Position numbers and translations under genes: made by a program. This document shows, piece after piece, positions 1 through 5,541 of a stretch of DNA of 5,541 bases. Numbering within the stretch: position 1 is the first letter of the stretch; every line of letters begins with the position of its first letter. Source of the stretch: Deltaproteobacteria bacterium UBA6930 (lineage in GTDB: Bacteria; Myxococcota_A; UBA9160; UBA6930); NCBI GenBank assembly GCA_002450755.1, contig DKAI01000101.1, forward strand, positions 1-5,541, written 5' to 3'. A model generated the notes under the pieces. The model did no database searches. It worked only from the letters and a program-made list of their open reading frames with translations, and had not been told where the DNA came from.

Positions 1-167
<167 letters not shown>

Positions 168-171
168 ACCC

Positions 172-195
172 TTGTGGTCGGCGCGCGACCAACAA
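172..195 (+). other. Hairpin in the 23S-5S spacer, possible rRNA processing stem
   Basis: TGGTCG (175-180) pairs perfectly with CGACCA (186-191) around a five-base GC loop. Three more pairs (172-174 with 193-195) extend it past a single bulged A. It begins a few bases after the 23S end. The same TGGTC could instead pair with GACCA (162-166) at the 23S tail, so two folds compete. A role as an RNase processing site is inferred from its position. The rest of the spacer (196-269) shows no tRNA. Confidence 0.45.
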
Positions 196-269
196 AGTTC
201 AAATGTGAGATCCAGAAAGCTATTTAATGATCAAGGCCAGAAAGAGGTCTTTGAATGTAAAAATGTTTT

Positions 270-386
270 TCCCACCGTTCATAGAGCGGGGGCCACACCC
301 GTTCCCATACCGAACACGGAAGTTAAGCCCCGCTTCGGCGATGGTACTGCCGGGTTTCCCGGTGGGAGAGTAGCTCGACGGTGGGA
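270..386 (+). rRNA. rrf: 5S ribosomal RNA, complete
   Basis: This is a complete 5S rRNA of about 117 bases. Helix I is perfect: TCCCACCGT (270-278) is the exact reverse complement of ACGGTGGGA (378-386), which fixes both ends to within a base or two. Conserved 5S blocks are present inside: CCCATACCGAACACGGAAGTTAAG (split here as CCCATACCGAACACGG then AAGTTAAG, about 304-327), GCGATGGTACTGC (about 338-350) and GGGAGAGTAG (364-373). It lies about 100 bases after 23S in the usual bacterial order, and an intrinsic terminator follows nine bases later. Confidence 0.97.
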
Positions 387-394
387 TTTTCTTG

Positions 395-434
395 AACGGC
401 GCTGGTTCCAAATGCTTGAACCAGCGCCGTTTTT
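395..434 (+). terminator. Strong intrinsic terminator of the rRNA operon
   Basis: AACGGCGCTGGTTC (395-408) and GAACCAGCGCCGTT (418-431) form a perfect 14-bp GC-rich stem with a nine-base loop (409-417). The stem runs straight into a T-tract ending at 434. It sits nine bases after the 5S gene, so it most likely ends the rRNA transcript and separates it from the metabolic genes downstream. Confidence 0.93.
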
Positions 435-688
435 GTATCCAGTTCCGAATCATTGTCTGTTGACCGGCGGCTATTGCTTGGGGCTCCTGGGAAGCAGGAG
501 ATGCTTCGTAATGGTGATTCTTCCTAAGCGGATGTTTAGTTTTGATCCAAGGAGTCGTCCTTGTGCGAGGAGTTCTTCGTTAGCCCCGAAAGGGCTCTGC
601 TCTTTTTACAAGTTTCAGTTTCTAGGATGGCGCGGGGTGGTTTTGGCGTAATATGGGAGACGAAACGATTTTTTGTAAAGGATTCAAT
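435..688 (+). other. Non-coding leader between rRNA terminator and metabolic operon, with several hairpins
   Basis: No convincing gene is seen in this stretch of about 250 bases. It carries short perfect hairpins: CTCCTG/CAGGAG (484-489 with 495-500), which competes with GAAGCA/TGCTTC (491-496 with 502-507); CAAGGA/TCCTTG (548-553 with 558-563, four-base loop); and AGCCC/GGGCT (582-586 with 592-596). The last is followed by a T-run at 603-607 and resembles a weak terminator or attenuator. A promoter for the downstream operon should lie here, since the rRNA terminator precedes it. TTGACC (460-465) resembles a -35 box but has no good -10 at the right distance. The region may be a regulated 5' leader or a plain spacer. 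Confidence 0.4.
678..682 (+). promoter_or_regulatory. Ribosome binding site that sets the SDR start
   Basis: AAGGA at 678-682 ends six bases before the ATG at 689, an ideal Shine-Dalgarno distance. The in-frame ATG at 653 has no comparable site upstream. This supports translation starting at 689, which also gives the standard N-terminus of the protein family. Confidence 0.8.
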
Positions 689-1588
689 ATGAGATTGGAA
701 GGAAAAGTAGCCGTCGTAACTGGTGCAGGACGAGGTATTGGTCAAACGGAGGCTGAATGCCTCGCGAAAGCTGGCGCTGCTGTTGTAGTCAATGACTTCG
801 GGGGAGGCGCAGATGGAAGTGGCGCTGACGAGGGACCTGCGAATCAAGTTGCTGATGGAATTGTAGCGTTGGGCGGAAAGGCGATACCACATTACGGTGA
901 TGTCTCTAAAATGGAGACGGGCCAAGATTTGATTCAAACGACACTTAAGGAATTCGGACGAGTAGATATATTGATCAATAATGCTGGAATTCTTCGAGAT
1001 CGAATGCTCCATAAAATGAGCGAGGCTGAATGGGACGCAGTGATTGCTGTTCATCTTAAGGGTACGTTTGTATGCACTCGAGCGGTAGCGGAAGTTTTTC
1101 GAGAACAACGTTCAGGTTGCATCGTTAACACAAGTAGCGAATCCGGTCTCGGTAACATGGGCCAATCAAACTATGCTGCTGCGAAGGAAGGCATCGCTGG
1201 GTTCACTCGTACAGTCGCTTTGGATCTAGGTAGGTATGGTGTTCGTGCAAATGCCATTCGTCCTCGGGCAGCGACTCGAATGACTTTGTCTGACCAACTG
1301 AAAGATGCCGTCGAGCGGGCAAAAAAGGCAGGTGAGCCACATGTGGACCTGGATCGACTCGAATCTTGGACGCCGGAGGCAGTAGGATCTTTTGTGACTT
1401 GGCTTTGTACTGATGCTGCCGAAGGCATTACCGGGCAGGAGTTTCTTGTTAGTACAGAAGGTGTAGCTTTAATGTCTCAGCCTCGTCCGATCGACAATGT
1501 ATCACTGGAAGAGGGATGGGACCTTGATAAGCTAGATGCAAATCTTCCAGGAGACTGGAAACTAATTGAGCCTTACCACGGCGGGTAA
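689..1588 (+). CDS. Short-chain dehydrogenase/reductase, (3R)-hydroxyacyl-CoA dehydrogenase-like
   Basis: A classical SDR of 299 residues, predicted to oxidise a hydroxyl to a keto group with NAD(P) in the cytoplasm. Visible motifs are the TGxxxGxG nucleotide loop (TGAGRGIG, 11-18), Asp36 at the end of the second strand in VVVNDFGG (suggesting NAD over NADP), NNAG (97-100), catalytic Ser149 or Ser150, and YxxxK (Tyr162, Lys166). The glycine-rich insert after Asp36 (about 38-50) and the GNMGQSNYAAAK stretch resemble the dehydrogenase domain of peroxisomal multifunctional enzyme type 2, which acts on (3R)-hydroxyacyl-CoAs. A tail of about 40 residues (about 258-299) extends beyond the usual 250-residue SDR core. 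An in-frame ATG at 653 would add 12 residues, but the ribosome site at 678-682 and family N-termini favour 689. It is the first gene of the operon. Fold and chemistry are firm; the substrate is not. Confidence 0.93.
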   Translation: MRLEGKVAVVTGAGRGIGQTEAECLAKAGAAVVVNDFGGGADGSGADEGPANQVADGIVALGGKAIPHYGDVSKMETGQDLIQTTLKEFGRVDILINNAGILRDRMLHKMSEAEWDAVIAVHLKGTFVCTRAVAEVFREQRSGCIVNTSSESGLGNMGQSNYAAAKEGIAGFTRTVALDLGRYGVRANAIRPRAATRMTLSDQLKDAVERAKKAGEPHVDLDRLESWTPEAVGSFVTWLCTDAAEGITGQEFLVSTEGVALMSQPRPIDNVSLEEGWDLDKLDANLPGDWKLIEPYHGG

Positions 1589-1593
1589 GGAAT
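1586..1593 (+). promoter_or_regulatory. Ribosome binding site overlapping the SDR stop codon
   Basis: TAAGGA overlaps the SDR stop (1586-1588) and lies only two bases before the ATG at 1594. The spacing is unusually short for an independent site. With a five-base gap between the genes, translation of the second gene is probably coupled to ribosomes finishing the first. The coupling is inferred. Confidence 0.6.
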
Positions 1594-2487
1594 ATGGCCC
1601 AACGACAGGACCATCCAGTTTTGATCGAGGTGGCGCTAAACGGAGTATCCCGTCAAAAGCGAAACCGGAATGTTCCCATTTCTGTGGACGAGATCGTGCG
1701 AGACTCGGTCGCATGTTTAAAGGGCGGCGCACAGATCATCCATCAGCATGATGACTTAGGCTCCGAAGGTGAACTTGGGGGTGCAAGTCCAGAAGAAATG
1801 GCTGCAAAGTCGGGTGCAGTTTACGAAAGAGTTTTGAGTGAACATCCCGATGCGTTGCTTTATCCAACGGCGAATTGGGGTGGTACGCACGAGGAGCGTT
1901 GGCGCCACCAAGAAATTTTAAAAGATCAGGGGCTCTTGCGTATGGCCTTTCTAGATCCTGGATCCGTTAATCTTGGGGTCCAGGGACCTTCAGGCATTCC
2001 AGAAAGAGGGTTCGTTTACGATCATGGCTTCGATGAAGTTCGACGTCTCTTCGAACGTGCCGAAGAGAAGAAACTTGCTCCGAACATGGCAATTTTTGAG
2101 CCAGGTTTTTTAAGAACAATTCTCGCCTATGAAAGTGCCGGAAAGCTTCCTGCAGGTAGTTTCGCAAAGCTTTACTTCGGTGATCGAGTTCTCTTCGGTC
2201 ACCCTCCAACGCGTAAAGCTTTAGAAGCTTATTTGGAACTTCTTGATGGGAGTCGTTTGGTATGGGCAGTCGCGGTTTTGGGAGGCGACGTCATACGGTC
2301 TGGAATGGCTCGCTGGGCTCTCGAGTCCGGTGGTCACCTTCGGATTGGACTGGAAGACTACGCGGGACCTGGAAGCCCGAGTAATTCAGATCTTCTTGAG
2401 CAGGCGATTACGCTTTGCGAACAGGTGGGTCGGCCACTCGCTTCGAGCTCTGAAGCGGCCGAGTTGCTTGAAGTCCCCGTCCGTTAA
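1594..2487 (+). CDS. Beta-keto acid cleavage enzyme (BKACE, DUF849 family)
   Basis: A 297-residue protein of the family that includes Kce, 3-keto-5-aminohexanoate cleavage enzyme. The family condenses a beta-keto acid with acetyl-CoA and cleaves it to acetoacetate plus a new acyl-CoA, using a divalent metal (Zn in Kce) in a TIM barrel. Seen here: the metal-binding HxH as HQH (His50, His52), and RIGLED (Arg250 to Asp255), matching the Kce Arg-x-Gly-x-Glu-Asp motif that supplies another metal ligand and catalytic residues. The C-terminal GRPLASSSEAAELL is typical. Differences from Kce: HxH is followed by DDLG rather than a basic stretch, Kce Glu14 aligns with about Ser19, and the acidic stretch after the central strand is PNMAIFEPG (163-171). 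These point to a different substrate. This looks like a distinct DUF849 subgroup with LLYPTANWGG and LLRMAFLDPGSVNLG. Family assignment is firm; substrate unknown. Confidence 0.92.
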   Translation: MAQRQDHPVLIEVALNGVSRQKRNRNVPISVDEIVRDSVACLKGGAQIIHQHDDLGSEGELGGASPEEMAAKSGAVYERVLSEHPDALLYPTANWGGTHEERWRHQEILKDQGLLRMAFLDPGSVNLGVQGPSGIPERGFVYDHGFDEVRRLFERAEEKKLAPNMAIFEPGFLRTILAYESAGKLPAGSFAKLYFGDRVLFGHPPTRKALEAYLELLDGSRLVWAVAVLGGDVIRSGMARWALESGGHLRIGLEDYAGPGSPSNSDLLEQAITLCEQVGRPLASSSEAAELLEVPVR

Positions 2488-2502
2488 GTAAAGAGGAGCC
2501 TA

Positions 2503-3330
2503 GTGACTTATTCTGATTTTTCGAGTCTGAAATTTATCTTTGATGAAGGCGTGGCTTGGGTCACTATTGATCACCCTCCCATCAATTTATTTGACATCGA
2601 TTTAATGAAGCAAGTTTCGCAAGCTGGTCGACTTCTAGAAGAGGACGACCGAGTTCGAGTCATTGTTTTTCAAAGCGCTAACCCGGAGTTTTTTATCGCG
2701 CATGCCGATGTGGAAATGATTCGGAGGATTTCGGATTTTGAACCCTCTTCGCCCTCGGGATTTCAACGTGTTGTCGAGCGGTATCGTACTATGGAAAAGA
2801 TTTCTATTGGGAAGATCGAGGGTTGTGCGAGAGGAGGAGGAAGCGAATTTTTGCTTTCCTTAGATATGCGTTTTGGCGCGATCGGGAAAATGTTGCTTTC
2901 CCAACCAGAGGTAGGGTTGGGAATTTTGCCAGGTGGTAGCGGTACTGTAAGGCTTCCGCGACTTATGGGGAGGAGTCGTGCTCTGGAAGTAACTTTAGGG
3001 TGTGAAGATTTTGATGCTGAGCTAGCCGAACGCTATGGCTGGATTAATCGAGCTCTGCCAGCTGACGAAATAAACTTCTTTGTAGATCAGTTGGCTAGGC
3101 GAATCGCCAACTTCCCAAGAGATGCACTCATCCAAGCGAAACGCTCAGTAGTAGCCAATGAGGGAGAAGTGACTTCCTCTCTGGTTTTCGAAAATCAACT
3201 CTTCCACAAAACTCTCCAAGATGAAGAAGCGAAGATAAGAATGGGACGGTTTCTGAAACGGGGAGGACAGACGGTGGTTTATGAGAAAACTCTTGCCGCT
3301 CGATTAGAAGACCTTGGGGAGGAGGATTAA
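2503..3330 (+). CDS. Enoyl-CoA hydratase/isomerase (crotonase) family protein
   Basis: A 275-residue crotonase-fold enzyme, likely acting on an acyl-CoA thioester. The first oxyanion-hole segment is FIAHADV (64-70), with His67 where most relatives have Gly. The second is ARGGGSEF (109-116). Both glutamates needed for hydratase chemistry in rat enoyl-CoA hydratase have counterparts: Glu115 in GGGSE and Glu136 in SQPEVGLG. This favours addition or removal of water over the single-glutamate isomerases. LPGGSGTVRLPRLMG (142-156) is the usual family block. The start is GTG at 2503, set by AAAGAGGAG four bases upstream; no ATG gives a better N-terminus. It follows the BKACE gene by 15 bases. Substrate chain or ring type cannot be told. 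Other crotonase activities such as C-C hydrolysis are possible. Confidence 0.92.
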   Translation: MTYSDFSSLKFIFDEGVAWVTIDHPPINLFDIDLMKQVSQAGRLLEEDDRVRVIVFQSANPEFFIAHADVEMIRRISDFEPSSPSGFQRVVERYRTMEKISIGKIEGCARGGGSEFLLSLDMRFGAIGKMLLSQPEVGLGILPGGSGTVRLPRLMGRSRALEVTLGCEDFDAELAERYGWINRALPADEINFFVDQLARRIANFPRDALIQAKRSVVANEGEVTSSLVFENQLFHKTLQDEEAKIRMGRFLKRGGQTVVYEKTLAARLEDLGEED

Positions 3331-3333
3331 ATC

Positions 3334-4245
3334 ATGCAGAAGCCACCTCCTCTCCCAGCGTATGAAATCGAGAGATTTCACGATTCCCTTTCAAACTGGG
3401 GACGTTTTGGAAAGCGTGATCAATTAGGAACTCTTAATCTAATATCGAATCAGAAAAGGGTGGAAGCGTCTTCTTTGATACGCACAGGCCGAACCGTTTC
3501 GTGTTCTCGTATACTACCTACACGACCAGACATAGATAACCCTAACCCTGTGCAGCATCACATGATAGGTACGGCAAGTGAAGGTTGGGGAGGAGACTAT
3601 TTTGGAATGGCACCCCACGGTTTCGCAACTTCGCATATCGATGCGTTATGTCACATCTTCCACAAGTCGAAGATCTATAATGGGTACTCGATTGAAACTG
3701 TAACGGCACACGGTGCGCTTGAGTTGGGCATCCATGAACTCAAGGACGGAATTGCATCTCGAGGTGTGTTGCTGGATATCCCACGATCACGGGGGGTTCC
3801 GTATTTGGACGCTGGGGATCCAATTTTTCCTGAAGATCTCACTAGTGCAGAAGAGGATGCAAATCTGACGGTCGAAAGTGGAGACGTGCTTTTTATTCGA
3901 ACGGGGAGATGGAAACTTAAAGAGAAACAAGGAGCATGGAATCCCAACGAGAGACTTGCCGGCTTGGATGCCTCTTGTCTTCCGTGGCTACACGAAAAAG
4001 GAGTCGCTGCACTCGGTAGCGATGGTGCCTCCGATGTTATTCCATCGAGAATCGAAGGTATTTCTTTGCCCATTCACACGGTGGCTATTGTTGCGATGGG
4101 ACTACATTTGCTTGACAATCTCGAGCTCGAGCAACTTGCTGAGGTTTGCTCTACCGAGGCGCGCTGGGAATTTTTTATTGCGATAGCTCCGCTTTTACTT
4201 TTTAGAGGCACCGCCTCTCCGGTTAATCCAATTGCAATCTTTTAA
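3334..4245 (+). CDS. Cyclase family metal-dependent hydrolase (kynurenine formamidase-like superfamily)
   Basis: A 303-residue member of the 'cyclase' superfamily, which includes KynB formamidase and isatin hydrolase, metal enzymes that hydrolyse amides, cyclic amides or related bonds. The signature is PHGFATSHIDALCH (94-107). His101, Asp103 and His107 match the second His, the Asp and the third His of the usual HxGTHxDAxxH motif. The first His of that motif is Phe97 here, and His95 lies two residues earlier. Other family blocks are the N-terminal WGRFGKRDQLGTLNLI (22-37), FHKSKIYNGYS (109-119), GDVLFIRTGRW (183-193), GSDGASDV (228-235) and LPIHTVAIVAMGLHLLDNL (245-263). It is longer than KynB (about 210) and belongs to the long subgroup. 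AGGAGGA (3320-3326), inside the end of the previous gene, gives an ideal ribosome site seven bases before ATG. No tryptophan-pathway genes are nearby, so a kynurenine role is not supported. Confidence 0.88.
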   Translation: MQKPPPLPAYEIERFHDSLSNWGRFGKRDQLGTLNLISNQKRVEASSLIRTGRTVSCSRILPTRPDIDNPNPVQHHMIGTASEGWGGDYFGMAPHGFATSHIDALCHIFHKSKIYNGYSIETVTAHGALELGIHELKDGIASRGVLLDIPRSRGVPYLDAGDPIFPEDLTSAEEDANLTVESGDVLFIRTGRWKLKEKQGAWNPNERLAGLDASCLPWLHEKGVAALGSDGASDVIPSRIEGISLPIHTVAIVAMGLHLLDNLELEQLAEVCSTEARWEFFIAIAPLLLFRGTASPVNPIAIF

Positions 4246-4268
4246 TAAAACTTTTGAAAGGAAGAATT

Positions 4269-5541
4269 ATGACCGACACACTCTTCGAGTCTTTATCCTC
4301 AACTCTGGGCAGCGAGTACACACATATCGATGAAGATACTCGGCAGTATTATTCGATGGATTTAAGTCTCGAGAAGAGGGAAACGGCGGCGGTTGTTGTG
4401 CAGCCTAGTACTCTTGATGAGGTGGTTGCTGTAGTGCGCAAAGCGAGTGAAGTAGGTGCTCCGATTGTCCCACGTGGTGGAGGAATGTCATATACCCATA
4501 CGTTTGTTCCTGGCTCGGCGGGGTGTGTTTCGATGGACATGCGGAGAATGAATAAGATTCATGATATCTCGATTGAAGACCTGATGGTGGTGGCAGATCC
4601 CGGAGTTACTTGGGAGGAGATTTACTTAGCTGTCAGTGAACAAGGCGGGCGAACTCCTTACTGGGGTCCACTTTCGGGACGATTCGCTACTGTGGGTGGG
4701 ACGTTGTCAAACAACAGTTCTTTTTTTGGTTCAGGGCGTTATGGCCTCGCGTCTGAAGCGGTATTGGGTCTCGAGGTGGTTCTTTCCGAAGGAGAAGTTC
4801 TCCATACAGGTGCCTGGTCGCACCGTCGAAGCGGTCCTTTCATGAGGTATCATGGTCCAGATTTAACGGGAATATTTCTTGGCGATGCCGGGACTATGGG
4901 AATTAAGACTAAGGCTGCTCTTCAACTTGTGCCCCTTCCCGAGTCCACGATGGCCCTTTCGTTTTCCGTTCCAAATTTTGAGATAATGAATGATTGCATA
5001 CTTGAGATTGGACGGACTGAATTAGCGGCAGAGGTTTACGGATTTGATCCGCTTTACAACGGGCTCTTTGCGGAACTAGGCTTTTCATTTTTAGAGGGAA
5101 TTCCTTGGACCGTGTTTGTTACGGTTGATGCACCGACCGATGACCTCGCTGAAGCGTCAGTTGCCTACCTGAGAGAAATCGGACTTCGCTATGGGAACGA
5201 AATTGACCCGAGTGTACCTTTAGCTGTTAGGGCAGATCCCTTTGGTTCCACTCCTCAAGTCATCACCGGCCCCAAAGGGGAGTTGTGGATTCCTTTGCAC
5301 GGTCTTTTTCCCCGGTCGAAAGCAAAAGAAGTATGTGAGACTACGTTGAAATATTTTGACGATCAGGCGGCACAGATGGCGGTGCATGGAATAAGAACCT
5401 CTTTATTGACAGCTGCTAATGGGAAAGATCTCCTGTTTGAGCCGAGTTTTTATTGGTCAGATTCTCTGGAAGGGTTCCGTTTGGAGAAGTTAGAACCTGA
5501 AAGGGCAGAAAAACTTAAGGAAGTCCCTGAGAATCTGGAGA
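4269..5541 (+). CDS. FAD-linked oxidase, GlcD/VAO-type (partial, runs off right edge)
   Basis: The frame opens at ATG 4269, with AAAGGA (4257-4262) six bases upstream, and stays open for 424 codons to the window end with no stop. It is a flavoprotein of the vanillyl-alcohol oxidase/PCMH superfamily. The N-terminal FAD-binding domain (about 36-225) shows VVQPSTLDEVVAVVRKA (43-59), the PRGGGMSYT loop (68-76), TVGGTLSNNSSFFGSGRYG (141-159) and GIFLGDAGTMGIKTKAALQL (201-220). The second half (about 226 onward) matches in style the cap domain of glycolate oxidase GlcD and related D-2-hydroxyacid dehydrogenases. Known relatives oxidise hydroxy acids or alcohols, passing electrons to a quinone, cytochrome or oxygen; which applies is not visible. 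A modest C-terminal part is missing. It starts 23 bases after the cyclase-family gene, so it probably belongs to the operon. Substrate unknown; VAO-type phenol oxidation is an alternative. Confidence 0.9.
   Translation, partial: MTDTLFESLSSTLGSEYTHIDEDTRQYYSMDLSLEKRETAAVVVQPSTLDEVVAVVRKASEVGAPIVPRGGGMSYTHTFVPGSAGCVSMDMRRMNKIHDISIEDLMVVADPGVTWEEIYLAVSEQGGRTPYWGPLSGRFATVGGTLSNNSSFFGSGRYGLASEAVLGLEVVLSEGEVLHTGAWSHRRSGPFMRYHGPDLTGIFLGDAGTMGIKTKAALQLVPLPESTMALSFSVPNFEIMNDCILEIGRTELAAEVYGFDPLYNGLFAELGFSFLEGIPWTVFVTVDAPTDDLAEASVAYLREIGLRYGNEIDPSVPLAVRADPFGSTPQVITGPKGELWIPLHGLFPRSKAKEVCETTLKYFDDQAAQMAVHGIRTSLLTAANGKDLLFEPSFYWSDSLEGFRLEKLEPERAEKLKEVPENLE

Noticed and set aside
168..269. tRNA gene in the 23S-5S spacer
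   Set aside because: No TTCRANNC T-loop block or acceptor-stem pairing was seen in these 102 bases.
460..488. TTGACC as a -35 promoter box for the operon
   Set aside because: No TATAAT-like hexamer lies 16-18 bases downstream, so the match is not enough for a call.
653..688. Upstream in-frame ATG giving a 12-residue longer SDR
   Set aside because: It has no good ribosome site, and the extra residues do not match the family N-terminus; AAGGA six bases before 689 supports the later start.
536..1108. Long open frame on the - strand overlapping the SDR gene
   Set aside because: It is antisense to a clearly recognised SDR and reads as serine-rich low-quality protein; it is a shadow of codon use on the other strand.
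4204..4218. AGAGGC/GCCTCT hairpin near the end of the cyclase-family gene as an internal terminator
   Set aside because: It lies inside the coding region, has a three-base loop and no T-run after it.
4349..4845. Short open frames on both strands within the FAD oxidase region
   Set aside because: They overlap the continuous + frame from 4269, which carries clear FAD-binding motifs along its length.

Overview
The window joins the end of a ribosomal RNA operon to the start of a catabolic-looking gene cluster, all on the + strand. Positions 1 to about 167 are the 3' end of a 23S rRNA gene. Positions 270-386 are a complete 5S rRNA whose 9-bp closing helix is perfect, and a strong intrinsic terminator (395-434) ends that unit. 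No tRNA lies in the 23S-5S spacer. The source is clearly bacterial, with moderate GC. The 23S tail and the gene families suggest a proteobacterium in the broad sense, perhaps a deltaproteobacterial or myxobacterial-type lineage, possibly environmental. This placement is a weak inference and I cannot name a genus.

A leader of about 250 bases (435-688) has no convincing gene. It holds several short hairpins, one followed by a T-run, and no promoter I would defend. Five tightly packed genes follow: a short-chain dehydrogenase/reductase of the (3R)-hydroxyacyl-CoA dehydrogenase type (689-1588), a beta-keto acid cleavage enzyme (BKACE, DUF849; 1594-2487), a crotonase-fold enoyl-CoA hydratase with both catalytic glutamates (2503-3330, GTG start), a metal-dependent hydrolase of the 'cyclase'/kynurenine-formamidase-like family (3334-4245), and a GlcD-like FAD-linked oxidase (4269 to beyond the right edge). 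Gaps between genes are 5, 15, 3 and 23 bases, and each gene has a visible Shine-Dalgarno sequence, so this is very probably one operon.

The genes read together as an oxidative degradation pathway. The FAD oxidase and the cyclase-family hydrolase would prepare or open an organic acid or ring substrate. The crotonase and SDR would carry out hydration and oxidation of acyl-CoA-like intermediates. The BKACE would consume a beta-keto acid with acetyl-CoA, releasing acetoacetate and a new acyl-CoA. The substrate cannot be read from the sequence. This combination, with non-canonical active-site positions in the BKACE and the cyclase-family enzyme, is the best candidate here for an undescribed system. 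The individual families are known; the pathway is inference.
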